Below are positions 17,759-26,960 of a DNA stretch of 64,000 nucleotides, piece by piece. The stretch's first letter is position 1. Every line of letters starts with the position of its first letter. The stretch comes from Streptomyces sp. YIM 130001 (GTDB taxonomy: Bacteria > Actinomycetota > Actinomycetes > Streptomycetales > Streptomycetaceae): contig NZ_KZ984549.1 in assembly GCF_003574445.1 (NCBI RefSeq), forward strand, positions 124,001 through 188,000, in the 5' to 3' direction. A model generated the notes under the pieces. That model worked only from the letters and a program-made list of their open reading frames with translations. It did no database searches and was not told the origin of the DNA. The position numbers were made by a program, and so were the translations under genes.

Positions 17759-18979
17759 TCACGTCTCGATCACTCGCCCCTTCCCGAGGGCGATGATCCC
17801 GCCCGGAGAGACGGTGTAGAGCTCTCCGTCGCGGTCGGGGTTCACGCCGATCGTCGCGCCCGCCGGGACGTCCACGTTCTTGTCGAGGATGGCGCCTCGT
17901 ACGACCGCACCGCGGCCGATGCGCACGTTGTCGTGCAGCACCGAGCCCTGGACGACGGCGCCCGGCTCGACGACGACGCCCGGCGAGAGCACCGAGCGGG
18001 TGACCTGCCCGCGGATGACGCAGCCGGGACTGACCACGGACTCCCCCGCGATACCGCCCGCCACGAATCGGGCGGGCGGCAGCTGGCCGGGGTGGGTGTA
18101 GATCGGCCAGTGCCGGTTGTACAGGTCGAAGGCGGGGGTGTCCGACACGAGGTCCATATGGGCCTCGTAGTACGCGTCCAGGGTTCCGACGTCCCGCCAG
18201 TAGCCGTGGTCGCGCGAGGTCTCGCCCGGTACGTGGTTGGCGTCGAAGTCGTAGAGCTGGGCGACTCCGCGTTCGGTGAGCATGGGCAGGATGGATCCGC
18301 CCATGTCGTGCACCGAGTCCCGGTCCTCCGCGTCCTGTTGCAGGGCGTCGATGAGGGCCTTGGTGGTGAAGATGTAGTTGCCCATGGACGCGAAAACCCG
18401 GCTCGGATCGTCGGGCAGTCCCGGCGGCGCGACGGGCTTCTCCTGGAAGCGTTCCACCCGCGTACTGCCCCGGGCCGGGGTGATGATGCCGAACGCGGAG
18501 GCCTCGACGCGCGGCACCCGGATGCCCGCCACGGTGACGGCTGCGCCGCTCTCGACGTGCTGCTCGAGCATCTGCCGCGGGTCCATGCGGTAGACGTGGT
18601 CGGCGCCGAACACCGCGATGTGGTCCGGCTGTTCGTCGTGCACGAGGTTCAGTGACTGCAGGATCGCGTCCGCGCTGCCCAGGTACCAGCGCGGGCCGAG
18701 CCGCTGCTGTGCGGGGACCGGCGTGACGTAGTTGCCGAGCAGGCTCGACATGCGCCAGGTGGTCGTCACGTGGCGGTCGAGGGAGTGCGACTTGTACTGG
18801 GTCAGTACGCAGATCCGCAGGATGCCCGCGTTGACCAGGTTGGACAGGACGAAGTCGACGAGCCGGTAGGTCCCGCCGAAGGTGACCGCTGGTTTGGCGC
18901 GATCGGTGGTGAGCGGCATGAGGCGCTTGCCCTCGCCTCCTGCCAGGACGATGCCGAGTACCGAAGGTCCACCACGCAT
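17759..18979 (-). CDS. glgC: Glucose-1-phosphate adenylyltransferase
   Basis: ADP-glucose pyrophosphorylase: it makes ADP-glucose from glucose-1-phosphate and ATP for glycogen and maltose-1-phosphate synthesis. The nucleotidyltransferase motif [25 protein letters not shown] is at residues 8-31. It is followed by [40 protein letters not shown] and [15 protein letters not shown]. The C-terminal left-handed beta-helix carries hexapeptide-like repeats ([41 protein letters not shown]). The length of 406 aa is typical. The GT4 gene 86 nt upstream on the same strand is the matching glycogen/maltose-1-phosphate synthase. Confidence 0.95.
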   Translation of the reverse strand: MRGGPSVLGIVLAGGEGKRLMPLTTDRAKPAVTFGGTYRLVDFVLSNLVNAGILRICVLTQYKSHSLDRHVTTTWRMSSLLGNYVTPVPAQQRLGPRWYLGSADAILQSLNLVHDEQPDHIAVFGADHVYRMDPRQMLEQHVESGAAVTVAGIRVPRVEASAFGIITPARGSTRVERFQEKPVAPPGLPDDPSRVFASMGNYIFTTKALIDALQQDAEDRDSVHDMGGSILPMLTERGVAQLYDFDANHVPGETSRDHGYWRDVGTLDAYYEAHMDLVSDTPAFDLYNRHWPIYTHPGQLPPARFVAGGIAGESVVSPGCVIRGQVTRSVLSPGVVVEPGAVVQGSVLHDNVRIGRGAVVRGAILDKNVDVPAGATIGVNPDRDGELYTVSPGGIIALGKGRVIET

Positions 18980-19065
18980 GGGCCGCCCCCTTGGTCGTTG
19001 CCGAATGCGTATGTCTGGTCAGGCCGCGCTGTGCTTCAGGTGGTGAGTGACGGCCGTCCACGGGG

Positions 19066-20241
19066 TCACGCCGCCGGCCGGCGCCTGTCGAGCAGGCTCC
19101 GGTAGATCGCGTGGGTGGCTCGGGCCACTGTGTCCCAGCCGAACTCCCTTACTGCGCGGGCCCGTCCGGCCTCGCCGAGCGCTCGCGCCGTCGACGGTTC
19201 GGCGACCAGCCGGTTCACCGCGTCCGCGAGCCCGGTCTCGAAGTGGTCCGTGGCCGCCTCGTCGTACGGCACGAGCAATCCGGTCACGCCGTGCTCGACC
19301 ACCTCCGGAATGCCGCCGACATCGGACGCGACCACGGCGGCACCGCACGCCATGGCCTCCAGATTGACGATGCCAAGAGGTTCGTACACCGACGGGCACA
19401 CGAAAGCCGCCGCGTGGCTGAGGAGTTGCACGATCTCGTCACGCGGCAGCATGGCGGGGATCCAGTGCACGCCACGTCGACTTTCACTCAACTCCGCATA
19501 CAGCGCCCGGAATTCGGCGTCCGTCTCGGGAGTGTCCGCGGCGCCGGCGCACAGCACCAGCTGGAGGGCCGGGTCGAAGTGCCGGGCCGCACGCAGTAGA
19601 TGGGGCACCCCTTTCTGGCGGGTGATGCGGCCGACGAACAGGAGGTACGGGCGGTCGGCGTCGATGCCGTGCCGTGCGAGGGTGCCGGTGCCCGGGTCGG
19701 GCCGGTAGAGACGGGTGTCGATGCCGTTGTGCACCACGTGCACGCGGGCGGGGTCCACCGCCGGGTAGCAGTCGAGGATGTCCGTACGCATTCCGTGGGA
19801 CACGGCGATCACCGCGTCGGCTGCCTCCAGGGCGGTGCGTTCGGCCCAGGAGGACAGGGCGTAGCCGCCTCCGAGCTGTTCGGCCTTCCAGGGCCGGAGC
19901 GGTTCGAGCGAGTGCGCGGTGGCGACGTGCGGGACGCCGTGCAGCAGGGCGGCGAGGTGGCCGGCGAGGTTCGCGTACCAGGTGTGCGAGTGGACCAGGT
20001 CACGGCCGGCGAGGGCCGCGGCCATGGACAGGTCGACGGAGAACGTCCGCAGCACGTCGTTGGCATCGGCGAGGGTGCTCCAGGCGGAGTGCCGGACGAC
20101 GCCGTCGCCGCGTCCCTCGCCCCAGCAGTGCACGGTCACATCGGCGAGCGACCGTAACTCCCTTGCCAGGAACTCCACATGGACTCCCGCGCCGCCATAG
20201 ACGTCGGGCGGGTACTCACGGCTGAGCAGGCCCACTCTCAC
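19066..20241 (-). CDS. glgM: GT4 glycogen synthase / alpha-maltose-1-phosphate synthase (GlgA/GlgM type)
   Basis: An ADP-glucose-using glycosyltransferase of family GT4 (391 aa). Motifs are MRVGLLSREYPPDVYGGAGVHVEFLARELR, HSHTWYANLAGHLA, VVHNGIDTRLYRPDPG, YLLFVGRITRQKG and the C-terminal CPSVYEPLGIVNLEAMACGAAVVASDVGGIPEVV (E-x7-E motif). This actinobacterial type, paired with glgC, corresponds to mycobacterial GlgM (Rv1212c), which makes maltose-1-phosphate for the GlgE pathway, although it is usually annotated as glycogen synthase GlgA. That role is inferred by family and by the glgC neighbour. Confidence 0.88.
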   Translation of the reverse strand: MRVGLLSREYPPDVYGGAGVHVEFLARELRSLADVTVHCWGEGRGDGVVRHSAWSTLADANDVLRTFSVDLSMAAALAGRDLVHSHTWYANLAGHLAALLHGVPHVATAHSLEPLRPWKAEQLGGGYALSSWAERTALEAADAVIAVSHGMRTDILDCYPAVDPARVHVVHNGIDTRLYRPDPGTGTLARHGIDADRPYLLFVGRITRQKGVPHLLRAARHFDPALQLVLCAGAADTPETDAEFRALYAELSESRRGVHWIPAMLPRDEIVQLLSHAAAFVCPSVYEPLGIVNLEAMACGAAVVASDVGGIPEVVEHGVTGLLVPYDEAATDHFETGLADAVNRLVAEPSTARALGEAGRARAVREFGWDTVARATHAIYRSLLDRRRPAA

Positions 20242-20350
20242 TCTCGGCCCTCCCGTCCGCCTGGCGTCGGCAGCTCCCTCATGGTCACCCAGAAGCGCTT
20301 CCGGGGGAAGAGCGGGGGACCCGCCAGTCCCCGCCCGACGGGGCGCCCGA

Positions 20351-20383
20351 AGCAGCCGCTTCGAGCGCCCCGGTGCGGCTGCT
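20351..20383 (-). terminator. Hairpin terminator after rph
   Basis: AGCAGCCGC (20351-20359) pairs with GCGGCTGCT (20375-20383), with an overlapping alternative GGGGCGC/GCGCCCC stem. The right arm abuts the rph stop codon. Confidence 0.5.
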
Positions 20384-22992
20384 CAGGACAGGAGCTCCAC
20401 GTAACCGTCGGTGCCGTGCACCCGGATGCGCCGGCCGTCCTTGATCCGCCGTGTCGCCTGCTCGACGCCCACCACTGCCGGCAGGCCGTACTCCCGGGCG
20501 ATCACCGCGCCGTGCGTCATCAGGCCGCCCACCTCCGTCACCAGACCCGCGATCCCGACGAACAGGGGCGACCAGCTGGGGTCGGTGTGGGCGGTGACCA
20601 GGATGTCGTCCCCGTCGAGGTCGGCGTCCGCCATGTCGAGGACGACGCGGGCACGTCCCTCGACGGTCCCGGCGGAGACCGGGAGTCCGGCCAGGGCACC
20701 CTCCGGCACGTTGTCGCGCCGGTAGGCCCCCGTCACCGTCTCGCCGTGCGAGGTGAGGACCCGCGGGGGTCTGAGTGCCAGGTACGACCGGAACGCGTCC
20801 CTGCGCTCCTCGACGAGCCCGTCGTCCACCCGGTGCGAGCGCACCACGTCGTGGAGTTCCGGGAACGTGAGGTAGTGGATGTCCTCCGCGTCCCGCAGCA
20901 CACCGTCCCGCACCAGGCGCTCAGCCTCCCCGAGCAGCGCCTTCCGGTAGACGAAGTAGCGGCTGATGATGCCGTACTTCGGATACTCCCGGTAGCCGGC
21001 GAAGGTCCGCAGCCGGTCGATCATCCGCTCCGCCTCGGCCGCCTTCCCTTCCCCGTCCGGCAGGGCGCGCAAGCGTGCCAGTACCTCCGCCGCCTTCAGC
21101 TGCGCCTTCTGCCGCCCTTGCTCGAAGCGCCGTTCGGCGGCGCCCGGTCCGAAGTTCCGGATGTTGTCGAGGAGTACGGGAACGAGCGTGGCGGGGCGCT
21201 CGCGCCAGCGGGGCCGGGTGATGTCGATCTCGCCGACGCAGCGCATGCCGTACCGGTCGAGGTAGGTCTCCAGGGCGTCACGCGCCTCGGTCCCGCCCGG
21301 GAGTCTCGCCAGGTCGTCGAGGAAGTCGTCGCCCTCCGCCCGCTGCAGGAACGCCACCACTTCCGCGTGCGGGCGGATGACGTCCGCGACATCGAGCAGG
21401 GCCAGGCCCATCTGGGACGTGATGTTGTCGGGCGCGGACAACGTGAGCGTGTCGGCGACGCTCTTCTCGCCCAGCCAGTCCGCGAGGTGGTCGTTGAGCC
21501 ACCAGCCGGCCTCCATCCCCGCCATGATCGCCTGGTAGCTCAGCGGATCGGTCAGTACGCGCTTGTGCTCCTCGAAGGCCTCGAGCAGGAAGTCGAACAA
21601 CGCCGGTCCGCGCTTCGTCCGGATGTCGCGTTCCAGGGCGGCGACGGAGGCCTCGTTACGTTCGATCAGTTCGGTGACGAGCGCGGGATCCGTCTCGATC
21701 GAGGTGGGCCGGCCGCCGGACTGCGGTGCGCCAGGCATCTCTTCGGGTGGTGCAGGGGCGAGGCCGTCGCGCTCGAGGACGGTCTCGAGGGCGTCTTTGG
21801 TCAGTGGGTCGCCGCGGCCCATGAGGTCGAGGAGCGCGGCGCGGCCGGCGGGCTCCGCGAGCCGCCGGGTGACGTCGACCCACAGCCGGCCGCCGGCGTG
21901 GTGCATGGGCGCCATGGCCGTCAGCTGCCATACGGACAGGCCCAGGGGCTTCATGGGGTCGGTCATCATCTGCTGGTGGCCGACGGAGACGTAGTAGTGC
22001 TTCGCCTCGTCGCCGTCGCCGTCCTCGGTCTCGGGTACGGGAAAGAGCGTGGTGATCGGCCGGCTCTGCACGATCTGGAACTCGTCGTCCGCCAGACACC
22101 ATTCGATGTCCTGCGGGCGCCCGAAGTGCTCCTCGATCCGCCTCCCGATCCCGACGAGCCGTACGACGTCCTCGTCCGTCAGCGCGGGCTCCTCCTGGCG
22201 CTGCGGGTCGACTCCGACTTCCTGGGTGCCGCCGTCCGGCAGGCCGTGCACGGCACGCTGTTTGGCGGCGATCGTGCGCTCGACGACCTCGCCGTGCCGG
22301 ACCCTGAAGACGTCCGGGTTCACCAGGCCGGAGACCAGAGCCTCACCGAGGCCGAACCCGGCGTCCACGGTGGCGACGGTCCGGTCGCCCGAGACGGGAT
22401 CGGCCGTGAACAGGATCCCCGCCGCCTGTGGCAGCACCATCTCCTGCACGACGACGGCCATCCGCACCGTACGGTCGTCGACACCGCTCCGGCGGCGGTA
22501 CGTCACGGCCCGCTCGGTGAACAGCGAGGCCCAGCACCGGCTGATGTGCCGCAGGATCGCCTGCGGCCCCACGACGTTCAGACAGGTGTCCTGCTGGCCG
22601 GCGGAGGAAGCGGTCGGCAGATCCTCCGCGGTCGCGCTGGAGCGCACCGCATAGGCTGCCTGCTCGCCGTGGCGGACGAGCGCGCCGGTGATCGCCGCCG
22701 CGAGATCGTCCGGCACGGTGATCGCCTCGATGGTGCGGCGGATCCGCGCGCTGAGCGTACGGATCCCCTCGCGGTCGTCCGGGGCCAGGCGCGACAGCTC
22801 GTCGAGCCGGTCGTCGAGCGTCGGCGCTTCAGCCATGATCCGTTCGAAGGCTTGTGTCGTCACGCAGAAGCCGCCCGGAACCCGGATGCCTTCGATCCGT
22901 GACAGCGCGCCCAGCTGCGCGCCCTTGCCGCCCGCGGCCGCGACCTGCGTCGCCTCGATCTCCTGCAGGTCCCACACGTAACCTTCGCTCAC
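20383..22992 (-). CDS. rph: Rifampin phosphotransferase (869 aa)
   Basis: An ATP-dependent dikinase-type enzyme that phosphorylates the ansa-chain hydroxyl of rifamycins and so inactivates them. It has an N-terminal ATP-grasp domain (GGKGAQLGAL, PGGFCVTTQAFE, YAVRSSATAEDLPTASSAGQQDTCLNV, GILFTADPVSGDR, DIEWCLADDEFQIVQSRPITTL). A central Met- and Trp-rich rifampin-binding domain follows, then a C-terminal swivel His domain GGLMTHGAVIAREYGLPAVVGV with the phospho-relay residue His827. Length and order match RPH enzymes (about 868 aa). The GTG at 22992 with GGAGGT 6 nt upstream is the start; the in-frame extension upstream is not real. A rifamycin-associated element lies about 170 nt upstream. 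Pyruvate phosphate dikinase/PEP synthase paralogues are the main alternative, but the RAE favours rph. Confidence 0.9.
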   Translation of the reverse strand: MSEGYVWDLQEIEATQVAAAGGKGAQLGALSRIEGIRVPGGFCVTTQAFERIMAEAPTLDDRLDELSRLAPDDREGIRTLSARIRRTIEAITVPDDLAAAITGALVRHGEQAAYAVRSSATAEDLPTASSAGQQDTCLNVVGPQAILRHISRCWASLFTERAVTYRRRSGVDDRTVRMAVVVQEMVLPQAAGILFTADPVSGDRTVATVDAGFGLGEALVSGLVNPDVFRVRHGEVVERTIAAKQRAVHGLPDGGTQEVGVDPQRQEEPALTDEDVVRLVGIGRRIEEHFGRPQDIEWCLADDEFQIVQSRPITTLFPVPETEDGDGDEAKHYYVSVGHQQMMTDPMKPLGLSVWQLTAMAPMHHAGGRLWVDVTRRLAEPAGRAALLDLMGRGDPLTKDALETVLERDGLAPAPPEEMPGAPQSGGRPTSIETDPALVTELIERNEASVAALERDIRTKRGPALFDFLLEAFEEHKRVLTDPLSYQAIMAGMEAGWWLNDHLADWLGEKSVADTLTLSAPDNITSQMGLALLDVADVIRPHAEVVAFLQRAEGDDFLDDLARLPGGTEARDALETYLDRYGMRCVGEIDITRPRWRERPATLVPVLLDNIRNFGPGAAERRFEQGRQKAQLKAAEVLARLRALPDGEGKAAEAERMIDRLRTFAGYREYPKYGIISRYFVYRKALLGEAERLVRDGVLRDAEDIHYLTFPELHDVVRSHRVDDGLVEERRDAFRSYLALRPPRVLTSHGETVTGAYRRDNVPEGALAGLPVSAGTVEGRARVVLDMADADLDGDDILVTAHTDPSWSPLFVGIAGLVTEVGGLMTHGAVIAREYGLPAVVGVEQATRRIKDGRRIRVHGTDGYVELLS

Positions 22993-23159
22993 CGCGCCAC
23001 CTCCGGGGCAGTCGTCCTCCGTCGCACAGCGCCGGCCCCTACAACGGCCGACGCCTCCCGATTCGACGCCATGGCGCCCCCGTATGCCGCCAACACACGC
23101 ACGTCGTGCCCTCGTTTCCGCAGGTTGTGGACTCGGCGGACGATTGTGCGGCACCACGG

Positions 23160-23178
23160 GGGCCTTGCCGCAAGCCCC
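23160..23178. promoter_or_regulatory. Rifamycin-associated element (RAE) upstream of rph
   Basis: On the minus strand the sequence is GGGGCTTGCGGCAAGGCCC, which as I recall it differs at one position from the 19-bp inverted-repeat RAE reported upstream of rifamycin-inactivating genes in actinomycetes. A TATAGC-like -10 (read towards rph) lies just upstream of it. It suggests rph is induced by rifamycins. Confidence 0.8.
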
Positions 23179-23385
23179 TAGGTGCGCTATAAGTTGAGAG
23201 TGGCAGGGAGAGGTCTCCCTGCCTTTCGCATGTCCCGGACCGAATCCGCCGCCTCGCCCCCGGGCGCGGCCACTGATTTCCGAAACGCCACGCGGGAACG
23301 TCCCCGCCTTGCGAGGGCGTTCGTCATCATGAGTGGTGATGACAAGCGATCATGACGCGCAGCAGAGTCCGCGGGCGGGTGTCCA

Positions 23386-23610
23386 GTGAGCCGTTCGCCG
23401 CGCCGCCCCTGCCCCGTATGCAAACGGTCCATCGCCGTCGTCGGCGGCATGATCTGGCGCCACGACCCACCCGAGAGCCAGCGGGCGAAACTGACCTCGT
23501 GCGACGGCTCGTGGGAACGGCCGACGGATCCGTGCCCGGGGCAACTCACCCTCGACGTCCCCGCGGTCGGCGAGGAGAGCGGGAACGACGGCGGGGCGAC
23601 GCTGTTCTAG
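23386..23610 (+). CDS. Small Cys-containing protein of unknown function (74 aa)
   Basis: A short basic protein with CPVCKRSIAVVGG, WRHDPPE and later SCDGSWERPTDPC, which could form a zinc knuckle (CxxC...C...C). Similar small proteins with a C-x-x-C-x-x-x-I-A-V and R-H-D-P pattern are, as far as I remember, scattered in Streptomyces and phage-like regions. It starts with GTG at 23386; no clear ribosome site is visible. No function can be assigned. The 187 nt that follow (23611-23797) hold no gene that I can support. Confidence 0.5.
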   Translation: MSRSPRRPCPVCKRSIAVVGGMIWRHDPPESQRAKLTSCDGSWERPTDPCPGQLTLDVPAVGEESGNDGGATLF

Positions 23611-23797
23611 AGCGCGTCCGGAAAACGTGTCCGGAAAGTCGTGTGCGGTGCTCGCGGTGTGTGTTTGGTGCGTGCTCTCGGCACTCCGGCCGGGAGTCCT
23701 CGTACGGGACGTACTCGGGCTATCGGGCGGTGCGCCGAGAATGCGTACCGGGCGCCGTGAGTGCCGTGAGTGCGGTGCAGGACGTTCCTGACATGCC

Positions 23798-24040
23798 CTA
23801 GTCCCCGGACGCGGCCCGGCGGTTCGCCAGGCAGGTGCGGCGGTACGAGCGCGCCGCCCAGAGTCCCACCACGCCGGCGGGGAGAAGCACTCCGAGGTCC
23901 ACCACGGGCGGGCGCCCGTCGGCCGCCCCCAGCACGACGGCGGCCAGTACCGCGACGCCGACGGTGGTCAGGGAAAAGACACCGACCTCTCCCCACCACT
24001 GTGCCGCGGTGGGTATCCCTTCGTTCCCCTGCTTCCGCAT
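23798..24040 (-). CDS. Small two-helix membrane protein (80 aa)
   Basis: A predicted inner-membrane protein with two hydrophobic stretches (GVFSLTTVGVAVLAAVVLGAA and VVDLGVLLPAGVVGLWAA) and a basic C-terminus. GAAAGGAA lies about 8 nt upstream of the ATG, which supports expression. No family is recognised. It is divergent from the other small membrane protein at 24466, with 425 nt between them. Confidence 0.55.
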   Translation of the reverse strand: MRKQGNEGIPTAAQWWGEVGVFSLTTVGVAVLAAVVLGAADGRPPVVDLGVLLPAGVVGLWAARSYRRTCLANRRAASGD

Positions 24041-24253
24041 CAGGTATTCCTTTCTCGGCGATATTGCGGCGCCGCGCCCTTCGGGGTTTGCCCCAACTGC
24101 CGTGCTGCGCCTGCTTCATACCCGCGCATTCGGGCCGGCGACGTACTCCCGAGAGACGAGCGCTACCGCGTGAAGGTTGTGCGCCAGGAAAGTGCGAACG
24201 ATCACATTGCCGGGACATGGGGGCGATGATCAAGCCGCGTTAAAGTCAACCCC

Positions 24254-24294
24254 GGCCGCCCCCGGTCAGGACCAGCAATGGTGGGGGCGGCCGC
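24254..24294. other. Hairpin in a 425-nt gap between two small membrane-protein genes
   Basis: An 11-bp perfect stem (CGGCCGCCCCC at 24254-24264 with its complement at 24284-24294) encloses a 19-nt loop. It lies 170 nt upstream of the gene at 24466, so it could be an attenuator, a leader structure or a small-RNA terminator. Apart from an unconvincing 41-codon frame at 24305-24429, the gap 24041-24465 shows no gene. Confidence 0.35.
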
Positions 24295-24465
24295 ATGGAT
24301 CGCATGAAGACGTCCCAGGTCATCGCAGGCGTCGAATCCGACCCCCACCTCCCCTGCTCTCTGTTCCACCACGCGTGCGTGCTACCGCACGACCGGCATA
24401 CCAGCAGAGCTCACTCGATGCACCAGTGAGCCGGCTCGATTCCCAACGAACGTCGAGGAAACCGC

Positions 24466-24702
24466 ATGACCCCCTCCTCCCGAACGGCAGCGGCGAAAAC
24501 CGAGGCGAAGAGACTCCCCATCTGGGTGACTATCCTTGCCGGTATCGCCGTTTCCTTCATCTGCGGCGAGTTTTTCCACTTCCCCTACTGGGCGCGACTG
24601 GTGACGGTCGCCGTTGCCGCACTCGCACTGGAAGGCGTCAATCAATTCGTGCGCCGAAGGCTCCCGAGCAGCAGGCACTCAGGGTTGAATTCGCCAGGAT
24701 GA
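24466..24702 (+). CDS. Small membrane protein (78 aa)
   Basis: A hypothetical protein with a basic N-terminus and two adjacent transmembrane stretches (IWVTILAGIAVSFICGEFF and ARLVTVAVAALALEGV), then a basic tail. GAGGAAA lies 7-8 nt before the ATG, and codon third positions are less GC-rich than in neighbouring genes, which may mark recent acquisition. No family recognised. Confidence 0.55.
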   Translation: MTPSSRTAAAKTEAKRLPIWVTILAGIAVSFICGEFFHFPYWARLVTVAVAALALEGVNQFVRRRLPSSRHSGLNSPG

Positions 24703-24769
24703 ATACGCCGTCGGCGGCCGAATTCCCTTGCGCCTGACCGAAGTTCACGCCGCCGTAGCGGACTCCGTC

Positions 24770-25465
24770 TCACCTCTGCCGGCTCCGCGGTGGCGCATCG
24801 AAGCAGCAGTCACCGCAGAGTCCGCCGCCGGGGCAGCGGTAGTAGAGGCAGCAACTACGCCGCCGGTGACGTGCGCCGGGCGCGGGCAGTGGCCCCTCGG
24901 CCCGCAGGCCCGGATGTACGAGCAGCGCTTCTGCGGCCTCCCGGCCTCCGGCAGCCACCTCCGGCCGGCCGGCCTTCCCGGCCCAGGTCTCCAGCTCGCG
25001 CACCGAACCGGCGAGTGCCGAGCCTGCGTTGCCCCGCAGAAGGCCGGGGGCGATGCGATAGTGGCGAGTCAACACGGCCGACAGAGGGGCGAGATGGCCC
25101 TCCCACAGCACCTCGGCGATCCGGTCCACGGGCAGCGGGTCGACGCGGTCGATCCACAGGTCGTCGGGGCTGGTCCCGTCCGGATCCCAGTACAGTCGCC
25201 GCGGATCGAGGTCGGGTACCGCGCAGAAGAGCGCGGCGCCGCCGACGGCGACCGAGCACAGGCGGGCGGCCAGACCGAGCTGCGCGACGGACACCCCGAC
25301 CCGCACCTCCGGTGCCCTCAGCCGCGCCACCACCTTGCCGACCCGGTGACCGAGGGCCGCGCCTTCCCCCGCGTAGACCTCCGCGAGCGGTAGCGCGCCC
25401 CTGGGCGGTGCTCCGGTGCGCAGCGCGAAGAATCCACCGACGTTGCCGAGCTGTACGAGATCCAC
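24770..25465 (-). CDS. FhuF-like 2Fe-2S protein (231 aa)
   Basis: A probable ferric-siderophore reductase-like protein. The C-terminus holds RRRSCCLYYRCPGGGLCGDC, which fits the FhuF cluster-binding pattern C-C-x10-C-x2-C. The N-terminal part has the usual LCSVAVGGAALFCAVPDLDPRRLYW-like segment of this family. The GTG at 25465 (VDLVQLGNVGGFF) is the chosen start because the upstream frame is low-complexity shadow; GGGGA lies about 11 nt before it, which is a little far. It ends 67 nt from the convergent small membrane-protein gene. The siderophore is not identifiable from this window. Confidence 0.75.
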   Translation of the reverse strand: MDLVQLGNVGGFFALRTGAPPRGALPLAEVYAGEGAALGHRVGKVVARLRAPEVRVGVSVAQLGLAARLCSVAVGGAALFCAVPDLDPRRLYWDPDGTSPDDLWIDRVDPLPVDRIAEVLWEGHLAPLSAVLTRHYRIAPGLLRGNAGSALAGSVRELETWAGKAGRPEVAAGGREAAEALLVHPGLRAEGPLPAPGARHRRRSCCLYYRCPGGGLCGDCCFDAPPRSRQR

Positions 25466-25709
25466 CCGGCCATGATCCCCGTCCCCGCGACATCTCGACA
25501 CCCCGTCCCCGGACACCCATCGCCGATCACGCAGTGCATCCACCCCGCGACAGACAGGAGTTGGCCGGCCCGCCGTCCACTGCGCACGGGGTCCTCACCG
25601 CATCCGCCGGAGTCGGCCGGCGAGCGCGACCGGCCCGAACTCACCCGCCCGGTCCGGAAGTCGACCATCCACAGGACTACTCGGTCCCCGGAGTACTACG
25701 TCGGCGGTA

Positions 25710-25727
25710 TGAGCAGGTGCCTGCTCA
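25710..25727. promoter_or_regulatory. 18-bp palindrome upstream of the DMT transporter gene
   Basis: TGAGCAGGTGCCTGCTCA has 8-bp arms and lies about 86 nt upstream of the DMT transporter start. It is either an operator or a short RNA hairpin. The rest of the 347-nt gap 25466-25812 shows no gene. Confidence 0.4.
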
Positions 25728-25812
25728 AGGACGACGACGGCAGGCGTCGGGCGCGACATGGTAGGACCATGGAAGCCGACCCGATGCCGCACGACCTGGC
25801 GAGGAGGGCCCG

Positions 25813-26898
25813 ATGAGCGCACTGGCGCTGTCTGTGCTGCTGTCCCTCGTCTCCGCCCTGACCTACGCAGCGGGGGCGATCGTGCAGGAGCGGGTGGCCG
25901 TGACCACCCCCGGAAACTCCTACGCCCCGGTCCGCCGCCCGTCCTGGTGGATCGCCGTGGGCCTCAACGGCATCGGCGCCATCCTGCACGTCGCCGCTCT
26001 CGCGTTCGGTCCGCTCAGTCTCGTACAGCCGCTCGGTGCGCTGACGATCGTGTTCGCGCTGCCGCTGGCGGCGCTGTTCGTGGGGCGGCGGGCAGGCACG
26101 ACCGCCTGGCGCGGCGCGATCATGGCGACGGTGGGCCTTGCGGGACTGCTCGCCCTCACGGGCACCGCCGACACCGGTTCGCTCGACGGCGGGGAGCGGA
26201 TCCTCGTCGCCGTCACCACCTTCTCCGCGGTGGCCGTACTGATGGTGCTGGCGCACGCCGTGCACCGGCATCCCGTGGTGCGCAGTGTGCTCCTGGCCAC
26301 CGCGGCCGGTGTCGCCTTCGGCATCGCCTCGGTCTTCACCAAGACGGTGGCGGTGGACTGGAGCGCCCACACGATGTCGGCCCGGCTGTCCAGCTTCGCC
26401 GTGATCGGCGTACTCGCTTCGGCCGGGCTCCTGCTCTCCCAGGCGTCCTACCGCGGCGCGGGCCTCGCAGCGCCGCTGGCCACGGTCACCGTGGTGAACC
26501 CGGTGGTGGCCGCTGCGGTCGGCATCACCCTCTTCGAGGAGTCGTTCCGGTACGGGTCGACGGGTACGGCCATCGCGCTCGGCTGCGGAGTGGTCGCCGC
26601 AGGCGGCCTGATACTGCTCACCACCGAGCGCATCGGCCGCACCCAGCCGGCGGCCGTCGAAGGCCCTCCGGCCCGACGGGACGATGCCGTGCCCGCGCAG
26701 GGCGGTGGGCGCCGGGAATCCGGTGCCAGGCGCGCGGAAGCCGAGGTGTTCGACGGACTCACGGCCCAGCTCCCCGCGCTGCCTCCCCCGTCCGGACTGC
26801 AGGACGCCCCGGCCATCGAGCACCTGTCGCCCGACGACGAGCCGGCCGGCGGCGGCCCTCACCGACCGTGCACGCACGCCGGCGGCGGCCGGGGCTGA
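25813..26898 (+). CDS. DMT-superfamily (EamA-like) transporter with hydrophilic tail (361 aa)
   Basis: A membrane protein with about nine to ten hydrophobic segments in the drug/metabolite transporter pattern (LSLVSALTYAAGAIVQERVA, SWWIAVGLNGIGAILHVAALAFGPLSLVQPLGALTIVFALPL, a second repeat with GVAFGIASVFTKTV and VVNPVVAAAVGITLFEESF). This is the DMT subgroup common in actinobacteria. The last 75 or so residues are a hydrophilic, Pro/Arg-rich cytosolic tail unusual for the core family. GAGGAGG lies 6 nt before the ATG. Substrate unknown. Confidence 0.8.
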   Translation: MSALALSVLLSLVSALTYAAGAIVQERVAVTTPGNSYAPVRRPSWWIAVGLNGIGAILHVAALAFGPLSLVQPLGALTIVFALPLAALFVGRRAGTTAWRGAIMATVGLAGLLALTGTADTGSLDGGERILVAVTTFSAVAVLMVLAHAVHRHPVVRSVLLATAAGVAFGIASVFTKTVAVDWSAHTMSARLSSFAVIGVLASAGLLLSQASYRGAGLAAPLATVTVVNPVVAAAVGITLFEESFRYGSTGTAIALGCGVVAAGGLILLTTERIGRTQPAAVEGPPARRDDAVPAQGGGRRESGARRAEAEVFDGLTAQLPALPPPSGLQDAPAIEHLSPDDEPAGGGPHRPCTHAGGGRG

Positions 26899-26960
26899 GC
26901 ACACGCCAAGGCACACAGCGGTTCACCTCGGCGACCCGGCGACGGGCCCCGACGCGCCCC

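Noticed and set aside
20179..22902. A 907-aa plus-strand frame opposite rph
   Set aside because: It lacks any family motif and is the reverse shadow of rph, which has the full RPH domain set.
24305..24429. 41-codon frame in the gap before the small membrane gene
   Set aside because: Low codon bias, no ribosome site and no similarity known; could be chance.
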